This document shows, piece by piece, positions 8,317-17,097 of a stretch of 64,000 nucleotides of DNA. Source of the DNA: Actinomadura nitritigenes (GTDB taxonomy: Bacteria > Actinomycetota > Actinomycetes > Streptosporangiales > Streptosporangiaceae); assembly GCF_017573545.1 (NCBI RefSeq), contig NZ_JAGEOK010000005.1, positions 310,001 through 374,000 of the forward strand. The letters are read 5' to 3'. A model generated the notes under the pieces. It saw only the letters and a program-made list of their open reading frames with translations, ran no database searches and was not told the DNA's origin. The position numbers were made by a program, and so were the translations under genes. Position 1 is the stretch's first letter; each line of letters opens with the position of its first letter.

Positions 8317-8937
8317 TTACCTCTCCCGGACGCTGTAGGTCAGGTGCGTCACCGTCGACGAGGGCTCCGCGCGGACCTGCTCCAGGGCCACGCGGGCGGC
8401 GTCCACGCCCTCGAACAGGCGGATGCCGGAGCCGAACAGCACGGGCGACAGCGCGATCGAGAACTCGTCGATCAGGCCGGCGTTCACGTACTCCAGGATC
8501 GTCGCGCCGCCGCCCGCGATGCGGACGTCCCGGTCGCCGGCGGCCTCGCGGGCCTGGTCGAGCGCGGACTCGATGCCGTCGTTGACGAAGTGGAAGACGG
8601 TCCCGCCCGGCCGCTCCCAGGGGTCGCGCTTCTCGTGCGTCACGACGAAGACCGGCGTGTGGAACGGCGCCTCCTCCGGCCACATCCGCTCGCCGGCGTC
8701 GAACATGCGCTTGCCCATCACGCTCGCGCCGGTGCGCTCGAACGTCTCCCGCACGATGTCGTTGTCCCGCCCTTCCTCACCGCCCCCGCCGAGCTTGAGG
8801 TTCTCCCGGAAGAACCGCTGCGGGAAGATCCACCGCTGCAGCTCCATCCACTGCCGCCCCATCAACTCCTCGCTGGACTCGGGCGCGATGAACCCGTCCA
8901 GCGACATCGAGACGCTGAAGAACACCTTTCCTGCCAT
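8317..8937 (-). CDS. Dihydrofolate reductase-like (RibD C-terminal domain) protein
   Basis: A 206-residue protein. It opens with KVFFSVSMSLDGFIAP, the signature of the RibD_C/DHFR-like reductases, and has a central SVMGKRMFDAGE and the C-terminal IAGGGATILEYVNAGLIDEF segment that forms the NADPH site. These proteins are NADPH-dependent reductases of unknown substrate, distinct from folate-pathway DHFR. It is the third gene of an ArsR, SRPBCC, RibD-like operon. Its ATG shares one base with the SRPBCC stop codon (TGATG), which indicates translational coupling. Confidence 0.88.
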   Translation of the reverse strand: MAGKVFFSVSMSLDGFIAPESSEELMGRQWMELQRWIFPQRFFRENLKLGGGGEEGRDNDIVRETFERTGASVMGKRMFDAGERMWPEEAPFHTPVFVVTHEKRDPWERPGGTVFHFVNDGIESALDQAREAAGDRDVRIAGGGATILEYVNAGLIDEFSIALSPVLFGSGIRLFEGVDAARVALEQVRAEPSSTVTHLTYSVRER

Positions 8938-9443
8938 CAGTCCTCGGCTCCCTTCGAGACGATCTCGGTGACGTAGGCGGCCAGGTTGCCCAGGGTCTGC
9001 CGGCCGCCCTCGATCGCGTGGTACTTCTCGACCGCCTCCTCGCGCAGCTCCTTGGTGGGGAACACCGTGCGCATCTCGATCCGGGTCGCCGCGCCGTCGG
9101 GCGCGAACGTCAGGACCGACTCGAAGGCGTTCGGGTCGCCGCGGGACTCACCGTGCAGCAGCGCGATCCGCTCCGGCGGAGCGATCTCGGTCCAGGAGAT
9201 CCACTCCTGGTAGTCCGTCCCGTCCGGTCCGTGCATCACGAAGTCCCACACCCCGCCGACGCGGAACTCGAACGCCCGCGTGGTGGTGCTGAACCCCTCC
9301 GGTCCCCACCACCGCGACAGGTGCCGGACTTCGGTGAACGCCTCGAACACCAGCTCCCGCGGGGCATCGATCACCCGGGAGATGACGATCTCGCGGTCGG
9401 CCGCCGCGGACGGCGCCGGCGCTCCTCGTCCCATTGCGCTCAT
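8937..9443 (-). CDS. SRPBCC / AHSA1-type START-fold protein
   Basis: A 168-residue protein. A short Ala-rich leader is followed by IVISRVIDAPRELVFEAFTE and HLSRWWGPEGFSTT, the standard opening of Hsp90-activator-homology (AHSA1) proteins, and by a C-terminal helix of the type EGGRQTLGNLAAYV. These helix-grip proteins bind hydrophobic small molecules. They are commonly paired with an ArsR regulator and a RibD-like reductase, exactly as here. The gene lies 3 bp after the ArsR stop codon and overlaps the next start. Confidence 0.9.
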   Translation of the reverse strand: MSAMGRGAPAPSAAADREIVISRVIDAPRELVFEAFTEVRHLSRWWGPEGFSTTTRAFEFRVGGVWDFVMHGPDGTDYQEWISWTEIAPPERIALLHGESRGDPNAFESVLTFAPDGAATRIEMRTVFPTKELREEAVEKYHAIEGGRQTLGNLAAYVTEIVSKGAED

Positions 9444-9446
9444 CGG

Positions 9447-9791
9447 CTACTCCTCTTCCTGTCTTGCCTGCTTCAGGTCCTGCACGTACGCGTCCAGCCG
9501 GTCGAAGCTCTCGTTCCAGAACCGCTCGAAGCCGCCGGTCCACTCGTGCACCGGCCGCAGCCCGCGGGCGTCGAGGCCGTACAGGCGCTGCTTACCCGCC
9601 TTGCGGTCCCGCACCAGCCCGACCTCCCGGAGCACCCGCAGGTGCTTGGACGCCCCCGGCTGGGTCATCCCGAGCTCCCGGGCCAACTCGGTCACCGGCC
9701 GCTCGCCCGCCCGCAGCAGCGCCAGGATCTCCCGGCGCTGCGGCTCGGCGATCGCGTTGAAGACGTCCGACGTCGTCGCTGCTCGTGCCAT
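9447..9791 (-). CDS. ArsR-family winged-helix repressor
   Basis: A 114-residue protein if the ATG at 9791 is used; two in-frame ATGs (9800, 9803) offer 3-4 more residues. The winged helix is clear: VFNAIAEPQRREILALL, ELARELGMTQPGASKHL as recognition helix, and LVRDRKAGKQRLYGLD as wing. No metal-binding cysteines are seen, so this is the ArsR subtype that accompanies SRPBCC proteins rather than a metal sensor. It heads a three-gene operon, with a candidate operator immediately upstream. Confidence 0.9.
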   Translation of the reverse strand: MARAATTSDVFNAIAEPQRREILALLRAGERPVTELARELGMTQPGASKHLRVLREVGLVRDRKAGKQRLYGLDARGLRPVHEWTGGFERFWNESFDRLDAYVQDLKQARQEEE

Positions 9792-9803
9792 GCCCGCCAT
9801 CAT

Positions 9804-9819
9804 ATGCCCATATCGGCAT
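9804..9819. promoter_or_regulatory. Candidate ArsR operator
   Basis: ATGCC-N6-GGCAT is a perfect 5-bp dyad next to the ArsR start codons, in an AT-richer patch (CATATC centre). Its position fits autorepression; this is inferred. Confidence 0.4.
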
Positions 9820-9884
9820 GCGTCAATCGCGGGCCGATCCAGGGCTCGAACGTCCCGGTCCCGGACAGGTGGACGGCGCGGCGG

Positions 9885-11003
9885 TCAGGAGGGTTGGACC
9901 TCGTCGAAGAGCGCGACGGCTTCGGCGGGGTCCGGGCTCACGAGGCGTTCCAGACCGGCCATCGTGATCTTCGCCCACCTGCCGGCCCGTGCCGTCATCC
10001 GCTGCTCGAAGGCGCGGACGGCCTCGTCCGGATCTCCAGGGCCGGTGGTGATGGCCTCGGCGAGTTCGGCGCCGTCCAGCATCGCGAGGTTCGCGCCCGC
10101 TCCCAGAGGGGGCATCAGATGGGCGGCGTCGCCCAGGAGCGTCACCCCGGGGACGTGGGTCCAGGTGTGGGAGGCGGGCAGGACGTAGAGGGGGCGATGG
10201 ACGAACGCGGTGCCGTGGCGGAGAAGCTCCAGGACGGGAGCGGCCCAGCCGTCGAACAGGGCCAGCAGACTCGATCGCACGGCCTCGGCATCGGCCGGGT
10301 CCAGGTTCGCGTGCCAGTCCACGGGCGCGCGGAACTGGGCGTACACCTTCACGTGCCCGCCGCTGTTGCGCTGGGCGACGAGGGCGCGGTTCACGCCGTA
10401 CACGGCCACGGAACCGTCGCCGACCAGGCGGGCGAGGTCGGGGTGGCGGGCGTCGACGTCGTCCAGGGCGGTCTCGACCGAGGTGACGCCGGTGTAGTGC
10501 GGCGTCGCGGACGAGACGGCCGGGCGGACCCGGGACCAGGCGCCGTCCGCGCCGACCACGAGGTCGAACGTCTCCTGTCGGCCGTCGGCGAAACGGACCA
10601 GCACGCCGTCCCCGCCGTCCGGCACCACCTCCGCCACTCCTCGCCCCCACTGAACGTCCAGGGGACCGAGCAGCAGGTCGCGGAGCTGCCCGCGGTCGAT
10701 CTCGGGATGGGCCCGGTCATCCGGACGGGGCCGCCAGTCGCGCAGGACGGTCCCGTCGGTGTCCAGGATGCGCATGGCCTGCCCCTCGGGACGCGACAGC
10801 GCCTGGAACTCCGCCAGCAGTCCCGCCTTGTGCAGCGCGAGCTGGCCCAGTCCCTCGTGCAGGTCCAGCGTGCCGCCCGGGGGACGTGCGTCGGGGGCGG
10901 GATCGCGTTCCAGAACGGTGACGGGGTGATCGTGACGGTGCAGGACGCGGGCGAAGGTCAGGCCCGCGGGGCCGGCCCCGATCACGGCGATACGGCGTCT
11001 CAT
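9885..11003 (-). CDS. FAD-dependent monooxygenase, TetX-like
   Basis: A 372-residue group A flavoprotein hydroxylase. The FAD dinucleotide fold is RIAVIGAGPAGLTFARVL (residues 4-21). The DG motif is VVGADGAWSRVR (near 170), and the GD motif is TLLGDAAHLMPPLGAGANLA (near 295). Size and motif context resemble the TetX-type tetracycline-modifying monooxygenases and related antibiotic or aromatic hydroxylases. It is divergent, 53 bp apart, from a TetR gene whose C-terminal domain is of the tetracycline-repressor type, and overlapping dyads fill the gap. A drug- or metabolite-inducible detoxification cassette is plausible, but the substrate is unproven. Confidence 0.85.
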   Translation of the reverse strand: MRRRIAVIGAGPAGLTFARVLHRHDHPVTVLERDPAPDARPPGGTLDLHEGLGQLALHKAGLLAEFQALSRPEGQAMRILDTDGTVLRDWRPRPDDRAHPEIDRGQLRDLLLGPLDVQWGRGVAEVVPDGGDGVLVRFADGRQETFDLVVGADGAWSRVRPAVSSATPHYTGVTSVETALDDVDARHPDLARLVGDGSVAVYGVNRALVAQRNSGGHVKVYAQFRAPVDWHANLDPADAEAVRSSLLALFDGWAAPVLELLRHGTAFVHRPLYVLPASHTWTHVPGVTLLGDAAHLMPPLGAGANLAMLDGAELAEAITTGPGDPDEAVRAFEQRMTARAGRWAKITMAGLERLVSPDPAEAVALFDEVQPS

Positions 11004-11005
11004 GA

Positions 11006-11053
11006 CGATACACCGTATTGATCTCTTACAGTGTATCGCAACTGTACGGTGTA
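11006..11053. promoter_or_regulatory. Overlapping palindromes between the monooxygenase and its TetR gene
   Basis: Three nested inverted repeats occur here. CGATACAC (11006-11013) pairs with GTGTATCG (11031-11038). TACACCGT (11009-11016) pairs with ACGGTGTA (11046-11053). TACAGT (11027-11032) pairs with ACTGTA (11041-11046). All lie between the divergent starts (11003 and 11057), as expected for TetR operators that control both genes. Confidence 0.55.
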
Positions 11054-11056
11054 GGC

Positions 11057-11749
11057 ATGACTGTGTGGGACCGTCCGGAGCCGCCGACCCGCCCCGCGCC
11101 GCTCGACCGGGAGCGGATGGTCGCCGCCGCCGTCGCGCTGGCCGACGAGAGCGGGCTGGAGGCGGTGTCGTTGCGCAAGGTCGCCGCCCGGCTGGACGTC
11201 GGCCCGATGCGGCTGTACGGGTACATCGCCTCCAAGGAGGAGCTGTTCGACCTCATGCTGGACGAGGTCTACGCCGAGATCCTCCCCGAGGAGCAGCCCG
11301 GTGACTGGCGGGAGGCGCTGCGCACCCACGCCCACCGCACCAGGCGGGCCGCCCTCCGGCATCCATGGCTGGCCGACCTGCTCGGCGGCCGTCCGGCGCT
11401 GGGCCCCAACGCCCTCGCCGTGGCCGAGGCGATGCTGGCCGCCCTCGACGGCGTCGCCGACCTCGACACCGTGATGCGCGCCGTGGAGACCGTCAGCGCC
11501 TACGTCACCGGCGCGATCAGGCGCGAGGTCGCGAACCTTCGGGCCGAGCGCGCCACGGGCCTGTCCAAGCGCGACTGGCAGCGCGCCTCCGGCCCGCATC
11601 TGAGCAGGATGCTGGACACGGGCCGCTTCCCGGCGCTGGCCAGGTTCGTGTACGACGGCACGGAGGTGGACGCCGAGACGTCCTTCGCGACCGGGCTGGA
11701 CTGGGTCCTCGACGCCGTGGCCGCCAAACTCACCCCTCCACCGGCGTGA
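11057..11749 (+). CDS. TetR-family regulator with tetracycline-repressor-type C-terminal domain
   Basis: A 230-residue protein from the ATG at 11057; a longer reading to 11018 would begin inside the operator cluster and is less likely. The helix-turn-helix is SLRKVAARLDVGPMRLYGYI (about residues 38-57). The C-terminal half, with RRAALRHPWLADLLGG and ETVSAYVTGAI, resembles the TetR_C_1 domain of tetracycline-type repressors. It is divergent from a TetX-like monooxygenase with dyad-rich DNA between them. It is convergent with the LLM oxidoreductase, 5 bp away. Autorepression and control of the monooxygenase are inferred. Confidence 0.9.
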   Translation: MTVWDRPEPPTRPAPLDRERMVAAAVALADESGLEAVSLRKVAARLDVGPMRLYGYIASKEELFDLMLDEVYAEILPEEQPGDWREALRTHAHRTRRAALRHPWLADLLGGRPALGPNALAVAEAMLAALDGVADLDTVMRAVETVSAYVTGAIRREVANLRAERATGLSKRDWQRASGPHLSRMLDTGRFPALARFVYDGTEVDAETSFATGLDWVLDAVAAKLTPPPA

Positions 11750-11754
11750 CGGGG

Positions 11755-12777
11755 CTAATCCCGCCTTCCGGCGCGGAGTTCGGTCGCCAGGGACGCGATC
11801 CGCTCTTGCGGGTGGGTCGATCCCGGGAAATAGGCGCAGACCCGTTCGGCCACGTCGCCGAACCGGTTCCTGATCTCGGTCGCGCACTCGGCCGGCGTTC
11901 CGGCGACCGCGAGGGTCCGCATCATCGTGTCGTCGATCAGGCCGATCATCGTCATGATGTCGCCGGTCTTCGACAGCGCGTTCAGCTCGGGCTGCAGATC
12001 CCCCCATCCCTCGACGTCCAGGACCGGCTTGTAGGCCGGGGTCGAACCGTAGAACGCCAGCAGCGCCTTCACCCCGAGGCTCGCGGCCTCGATCTCCTCG
12101 GGAGTGTCGCCCATCGCGACGATGGCCTGCGGGTACAGGTCGACGCGTTCGCGGCCCGCCAGTTCCAGCCCTTCGGCCACGGCCGGGAGGGTGCGCTCGC
12201 GGAAGTGCCGGTGGCTGTGGAACGGCATCACCAGCAGCCCGTCGGCGACCTCGGCCGCGGTCCGGGTCATCACCGGGCCCAGCGCGCCGAGCAGGACGGG
12301 CGGGACGCCGTAGGGGTTCGGTCCGGGGACGAACGTCGCGGGCATCAGGGTGTGCCTGGTGAACTCGCCGCGGAAATCGAGGGGCGTGCCGTCCTGCCAG
12401 GAGTTCAGGATCGCCTTCACCGCGAGCACCGTCTCGCGCATCCGGGCCGCCGGCCTGCTCCAGGTCGAGCCGTACCGCTTCTCGATGTGCGGCCTGATCT
12501 GCGAGCCCAGTCCGAGCCGGAACCGGCCCTCGCTGAGCAACTGCAGGTCGTAGGCCATGTTGGCCAGATGCATCGGGCTGCGCGGGAGGGCGATCGCGAC
12601 GTTGGTCATCAGGTCGGTCGGCGGCACGTCCGATGAACCGGCGGCGACGATCAGCGGCAGGAACACATCGTGCGGGCCCTCGAAGGTGAACAGGCCGTCC
12701 ACCCCCGCGGCGATCAGTGCGCGGGCGCGCTCCGCGGCCTCATCCGGCCGCCCGTCCAACTGCACGTCGAGTTTCAC
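11755..12777 (-). CDS. LLM-class F420-dependent oxidoreductase
   Basis: A 340-residue luciferase-like TIM-barrel protein beginning at GTG 12777 (VKLDVQLDG), with GGAGAG upstream. Family-typical segments are GVDGLFTFEGPHDVFLPL, a helix with MAYDLQLLSEGRFRLGLGSQI (about residues 85-105), and VPPVLLGALGPVM. These match the mycobacterial/actinobacterial F420 group often labelled MSMEG_2256-like. It likely transfers hydride from or to F420H2. It follows the metallohydrolase gene by 136 bp on the same strand, downstream of a TetR gene. Confidence 0.88.
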   Translation of the reverse strand: MKLDVQLDGRPDEAAERARALIAAGVDGLFTFEGPHDVFLPLIVAAGSSDVPPTDLMTNVAIALPRSPMHLANMAYDLQLLSEGRFRLGLGSQIRPHIEKRYGSTWSRPAARMRETVLAVKAILNSWQDGTPLDFRGEFTRHTLMPATFVPGPNPYGVPPVLLGALGPVMTRTAAEVADGLLVMPFHSHRHFRERTLPAVAEGLELAGRERVDLYPQAIVAMGDTPEEIEAASLGVKALLAFYGSTPAYKPVLDVEGWGDLQPELNALSKTGDIMTMIGLIDDTMMRTLAVAGTPAECATEIRNRFGDVAERVCAYFPGSTHPQERIASLATELRAGRRD

Positions 12778-12913
12778 TGACCGCTCTCCGTTCCGCGCGC
12801 CGCCGAGAGTCCACCGGCTCGATCGTCCATGACGTGGATTCCGCGCCCGCTGCCGACCGTCTCCAAGCCCACCACATGCCCGACCGCCGACCCGCTCTTC
12901 TTCCCCGAGGACA

Positions 12914-13861
12914 TCACCGCCCTCGACCAGCTCCGCGCGGGAAGGCGGCCCATGCGGTGATGCCGAAGCCATCGCCGTCCTTCCGGATCTCGGCGGCTCC
13001 GTGTCCCGGCCAGTGCGCCGGGATGACGAGTTCCCGCAGATCGGCTGCGCGGGAGAGACAGGCGCGGCGAGTCTTCGCCGCGAGACGGAGGTCGTCGCAG
13101 AAGCAGCTGTTCCATCCGGGTTCGAGGACTTGGACGGGGCTGTGCAGCATGTCCCCGACGAAGACGGCGCGGTCGGTGCCCGAGCGGAGGGTGAGGACGG
13201 ACGAGCCGGGGGTGTGGCCCGGTGCGGCCTCCAGCAGCAGGTTGCCGTCGATGCGGTGGGCGTCCTCCCACAGGACCGCCTGTCCGGCTCGGTGGACGGG
13301 GGCGATGCTGTCGTTGAACACCAGCTTGCTGCCCTCCCAGCGGATGCGTTCGTGCTCGTCGCGCGGCGCCCGGCTGCGGCGGGGGCTTTCCGGGTCGAAG
13401 TAGAGGTAGTCGGCACGGGGGATCAGATAGGTGGCGTTGGGAAAGGCGGGCAGCCATTGCCCGTCGCGCAGTTCGGTGTTCCAGCCGACGTGGTCGTAGT
13501 GGATGTGGGTGTTGACGACGACGTCGACGTCCTCGGGCGCGACGCCGGCTTGGCGCAGGCGGGCAAGGTAGTCGGTCTTCAGCCCGGCGAACTGCGGGAT
13601 CTGCGGGCGCTCCCGGTCGTTGCCGACCCCGGTGTCCACCAGGATGGTCTTCCCCTCGCTGCGCAGCACCCAGGTCTGGATGCGGCAGCGGTAGGCGTCA
13701 TCGGCCGGGTTCCAGAAGTCCGGCGCCAGCCACTCCCGGTTGTCCCGCCAGGTCTCCTTACTGCTGTCAGGGATGATGAAGTGGGCGGTACGGATGGGGC
13801 CGGACCACTCGACGACGCGGGTGACCTCGACTTCGCCGAGAGAGATGGTGTCTGCGGGCAT
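12914..13861 (-). CDS. MBL-fold metallo-hydrolase (AHL-lactonase-like)
   Basis: A 315-residue protein from the ATG at 13861, preceded by GGAGAA. The metal-binding motif NTHIHYDHVGWN (H-x-H-x-D-H, near residue 115) is present. Further ligands are probably in APGHTPGSS, VFVGDML and VIPAHWPGHG. There is no signal peptide. The fold covers lactonases, glyoxalase II-like enzymes and others; quorum-quenching lactonase is only one option. It lies 53 bp after a TetR gene and before an LLM oxidoreductase, probably as one operon. Confidence 0.87.
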   Translation of the reverse strand: MPADTISLGEVEVTRVVEWSGPIRTAHFIIPDSSKETWRDNREWLAPDFWNPADDAYRCRIQTWVLRSEGKTILVDTGVGNDRERPQIPQFAGLKTDYLARLRQAGVAPEDVDVVVNTHIHYDHVGWNTELRDGQWLPAFPNATYLIPRADYLYFDPESPRRSRAPRDEHERIRWEGSKLVFNDSIAPVHRAGQAVLWEDAHRIDGNLLLEAAPGHTPGSSVLTLRSGTDRAVFVGDMLHSPVQVLEPGWNSCFCDDLRLAAKTRRACLSRAADLRELVIPAHWPGHGAAEIRKDGDGFGITAWAAFPRGAGRGR

Positions 13862-13914
13862 GACGGTTCTCCGGAGAGAGCGGGACGGATGGGGTGGTCG
13901 TGCGGCGGGCGGCC

Positions 13915-14601
13915 TCACGCGGACCGCGCCGGGCCGTGGGGCGCGGGGGCATAGCGGGCGAGGAAGGTGAGCACGGCTTCCTCGATCACCACCTCCGCGG
14001 AGGGCTGGACGGCGACCTCCTCCTCGAAGGCCATGACCCCCGGCCAGACGAGGAACTCCTGGACGAGGCCCATGAACTGGCGCGCCGCGAGGTAGGTGTC
14101 CGGGCAGCTCAGGCGGCCACTGTGGACCAGACCGTCGAGGCAGCCGACGAACGCCTCCACGACCGGTCCCTTGCCCACCCGGTAGAACTCGTCCGCGACC
14201 CACGGCAGGCGCCCGGACTCGGCCACCACGAGCCGGGCGAAACGGATCTGGTCCGTCTCTGTGGCGAAGCGCTGGAGCGACCGGGCGAAGGCGCGAAGGA
14301 CCTCCTCGGCGCTCGTGCCGGCGTCGCACTCGACGAGCCGCCGGTCCGGGCCGGCGAACGCCGACCAGTGGTAGTGCACCATCTCCCGGAAGACCGTCTC
14401 CTTCGACCCGAAGCGGTTGTAGACGGTCTGCCGTGAGACTCCGGCGCGCTCGGCGATCCGCTCCAGGGTGACCCCGTCGTAGCGGTCGGCCAGGAAGAGC
14501 TCCTTCGCCGCCGCGAGGATCTTCTCGTCGGAGGCGGATCTGCGGCGTCCGGGCTCCTTCCGCCGCGTCCCCGGCCGGTCCGTCCTCGGCTGTTCGGTCA
14601 C
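13915..14601 (-). CDS. TetR-family transcriptional regulator
   Basis: A 228-residue protein. A basic leader (RKEPGRRRSASDEKIL) precedes a clear helix-turn-helix, VTLERIAERAGVSRQTVYNRF, at about residues 43-63. The C-terminal domain resembles the AefR-like/TetR_C_33 type (RFARLVVAESGRLPW). It is first in a minus-strand unit with a metallohydrolase and an LLM oxidoreductase, and divergent from an MMPL transporter. Two palindromes in the 251-bp gap could serve it, so it may control both directions. Confidence 0.9.
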   Translation of the reverse strand: MTEQPRTDRPGTRRKEPGRRRSASDEKILAAAKELFLADRYDGVTLERIAERAGVSRQTVYNRFGSKETVFREMVHYHWSAFAGPDRRLVECDAGTSAEEVLRAFARSLQRFATETDQIRFARLVVAESGRLPWVADEFYRVGKGPVVEAFVGCLDGLVHSGRLSCPDTYLAARQFMGLVQEFLVWPGVMAFEEEVAVQPSAEVVIEEAVLTFLARYAPAPHGPARSA

Positions 14602-14646
14602 GCCACGCCACTCCCCGCTCTCGTACCGATCCCCTCGGGCCGTTGT

Positions 14647-14669
14647 TTAGACTTTACAGTCCAGTCTAA
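14647..14669. promoter_or_regulatory. Inverted repeat, candidate TetR operator
   Basis: TTAGACT-N9-AGTCTAA, with perfect 7-bp arms, lies about 45 bp upstream of the TetR start at 14601 in the divergent TetR/MMPL region. Confidence 0.5.
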
Positions 14670-14688
14670 GTTCATCGATGCGATTCGG

Positions 14689-14706
14689 CTAGTGCGTCCG
14701 CACTAG
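14689..14706. promoter_or_regulatory. 18-bp near-perfect palindrome upstream of the MMPL gene
   Basis: CTAGTGCG-TC-CGCACTAG has 8-bp perfect arms and a 2-bp centre. It differs from the neighbouring TTAGACT dyad, so it may bind a second regulator or be a second site for the same one. Confidence 0.45.
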
Positions 14707-14852
14707 GACACGTGAGCGGCCGGTCCAGGCGCACCAAGGGAAGACGGCGACAGGGGACGATGCCCGGCGAGGGTGCCGGAGGGAAGTGTTGGAGGCGCGC
14801 GGATCTCGCGCAGCATTCCCCCTTCGCCAACGGTGTCTGGAGTGATCAACAG

Positions 14853-17090
14853 ATGGCGACTTTCCTCTATCGGATCGGACGGTGGGCCTTCCGGCGGCGG
14901 CGGCTCGTGATCGGTCTGTGGCTGGGCGTCCTCGTGCTCGCCGGGGTCGCCGCCGCCATGGCGCCGTCCGGGCAGGACGAGGACCTCTCCATGCCAGGAA
15001 CCGAGTCGCAGAAGGCGTTCGACCTGCTGGACGAGCGCTTTCCCCAGAGCAACGCCCAGGGGGCCGAGGCCCGCCTGGTGTTCCAGGCGCCGGACGGGCA
15101 GCGGGTGACGGCCGGCGGGAACAGGGCGGCCGTCGAGGAAGCGCTCGGCTCGCTGGACGGGGGCGATCAGGTCGCGTCGGCCACCGACCCCTACAAGACC
15201 GGCGCCGTCAGCAGGGACGGCACCATCGCCTACTCCACGATCACCTATACCGCGGACGCCGTCGACCTGCGCGAGCCGACGAAGAGCGCCCTCGAGGACG
15301 CCGCGGCCAGGGCCCGGGACGCGGGGCTCACCGTCGAGATCGGCGGCTCGGCCCTGGACGCGGAGGAGGCGCCGGGCGGTACGACCGAGATGATCGGCGT
15401 GGTGGTGGCGGCGGTGGTGCTGGTCCTCGCCCTCGGGTCGCTGGTCGCGGCCGGACTGTCGCTGCTGACCGCCTTCTGGGGCGTGGCCATCGCCTTCGGC
15501 CTGGTCACCGCGCTGGCCGTTCCGCTGGGCCTGACGTCCACCGTCGCCATCCTCGCGCTGATGCTGGGCCTGGCGGTCGGGATCGACTACGCGCTCTTCA
15601 TCACCTCCCGCTTCCGCGACGAGCGCGTCCGGGGCGGCGAGCCGGAGGAGGCCGCCGGCCGGGCGGTGGGCACGGCCGGGTCCGCCGTCGTCTTCGCCGG
15701 GGCGACCGTCTTCATCGCCCTGGTCGGGCTGGGGGTCGTGGGGATCCCCGAACTGACGAAGATGGGCCTGGCCGGAGCGGGCGCCGTGGCTCTCGCCGTC
15801 CTCGTCGCGCTGACCCTGGTCCCCGCGCTGTTCGGAGCCTTCGGAAGGCGGATACTGTCGCGCGCCGTCCGCAAGGCCGGTCGGCCGGGCGGCGACCGCC
15901 CCGCCGCGGCCGCGGCCGGTCGGCCCGGGCTCGGCACGCGCTGGGCGCGGTTCGTGCTGCGCCGGCCGGTGGCCGTGCTCCTGATCGCCGGCCTCGGGCT
16001 CGGCGCCGTCGCCCTCCCGGCGCTGAGCCTCGAACTCGGGCTGCCCGGAGACGAGTCCAAGTCGGTGGAGACCACCCAGCGCCGCGCCTACGACCTGCTG
16101 TCGGAAGGCTTCGGCCCCGGCTTCAACGGCCCGTTGACCGTGGTCGTGGACATGTCGGAGTCCGCGGACCCCCGCGCCACCACCGACCAGGTCGTCAAGA
16201 CGGTACGGGGACTGGACGGGGTCGCGTCGGTGGACGATCCGGTTCTCGACCGGTCCAAGGACACGGCCGTCCTCACCGCCGTCCCGCGGACCGCGCCGGC
16301 CGCCGGCGAGACCAAGGACCTGGTGCACGCGATCCGGGGGGCGGTCTCCGGCGTCGAGGCCCGGACGGGCTCCGACATCCTGGTGACCGGCACGACCGCG
16401 CTGAACATCGACATCTCCGAAGCGATGTCCGACGCCCTCGTCCCCTACCTGGCCGTGGTCATCGGCCTGGCCGTGCTCCTGCTGACGGTGGTCTTCCGGT
16501 CGGTCCTGGTCCCGGTCAAGGCCGCGCTCGGCTTCCTGCTGTCGGTGGGCGCCGCCTTCGGCGTCCTCGTCGCCGTCTTCCAGTGGGGCTGGGCGGCGGA
16601 CCTGATCGGCATCGAGCAGACCGGACCGGTCATGTCGCTGATGCCGATCCTCATCATCGGGATCGTGTTCGGCCTCGCCATGGACTACGAGGTCTTCCTC
16701 CTCACCCGGATGCGGGAGGCCTACGTCCATGGCGCGTCCCCCGGCGAGGCGATCGTCGGCGGCTTCCGGCACAGCGGACGCGTGGTGGCCGCGGCGGCGA
16801 TCATCATGATCAGCGTGTTCACCGGGTTCATCGGGATGAACAACCCCACGATCCAGACGATGGGCCTCGGGCTGGCCTCCGCCGTCGCCTTCGACGCCTT
16901 CGTGGTCCGGATGGCGATCGCGCCCGCGGTCCTGGCGCTCCTCGGCCACCGGGCCTGGTGGCTGCCGCGTAGCCTGAAGCGCGTGCTGCCGAACGTGGAC
17001 ATCGAGGGCGAGGCGCTGAGCGGGCGTACCCCGGCCTCCGCGACGGTGCCGGACGCGGCGGTGCCGCCGATCCCCGTCGACGGGCGCTGA
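14853..17090 (+). CDS. MMPL-family (RND-type) membrane transporter
   Basis: A 745-residue protein from the ATG at 14853, with GGAG ten bases upstream; longer readings add a non-family leader. It has the two-repeat RND layout. The first TM is at residues 12-32, followed by an extracellular porter domain and TM2-6 containing GLAVGIDYALFITSRFRDE. A second TM, porter domain and TM8-12 follow, containing GIVFGLAMDYEVFLLTRMRE. The paired GIDYALF and AMDYEVF aspartates are the proton-relay signature. Such proteins export lipids, drugs or siderophores. A two-component system starts 7 bp after the stop, and a TetR gene is divergent. Confidence 0.93.
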   Translation: MATFLYRIGRWAFRRRRLVIGLWLGVLVLAGVAAAMAPSGQDEDLSMPGTESQKAFDLLDERFPQSNAQGAEARLVFQAPDGQRVTAGGNRAAVEEALGSLDGGDQVASATDPYKTGAVSRDGTIAYSTITYTADAVDLREPTKSALEDAAARARDAGLTVEIGGSALDAEEAPGGTTEMIGVVVAAVVLVLALGSLVAAGLSLLTAFWGVAIAFGLVTALAVPLGLTSTVAILALMLGLAVGIDYALFITSRFRDERVRGGEPEEAAGRAVGTAGSAVVFAGATVFIALVGLGVVGIPELTKMGLAGAGAVALAVLVALTLVPALFGAFGRRILSRAVRKAGRPGGDRPAAAAAGRPGLGTRWARFVLRRPVAVLLIAGLGLGAVALPALSLELGLPGDESKSVETTQRRAYDLLSEGFGPGFNGPLTVVVDMSESADPRATTDQVVKTVRGLDGVASVDDPVLDRSKDTAVLTAVPRTAPAAGETKDLVHAIRGAVSGVEARTGSDILVTGTTALNIDISEAMSDALVPYLAVVIGLAVLLLTVVFRSVLVPVKAALGFLLSVGAAFGVLVAVFQWGWAADLIGIEQTGPVMSLMPILIIGIVFGLAMDYEVFLLTRMREAYVHGASPGEAIVGGFRHSGRVVAAAAIIMISVFTGFIGMNNPTIQTMGLGLASAVAFDAFVVRMAIAPAVLALLGHRAWWLPRSLKRVLPNVDIEGEALSGRTPASATVPDAAVPPIPVDGR

Positions 17091-17097
17091 GGCGACC

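Noticed and set aside
12829..12960. Plus-strand 43-codon ORF (MTWIPRPLPTVSK...) with an ADPLFFPED segment
   Set aside because: It has no ribosome binding site, overlaps the 3' end of the metallohydrolase gene by 47 bp, and the LFFPE resemblance to WhiB proteins is not followed by the required cysteines.
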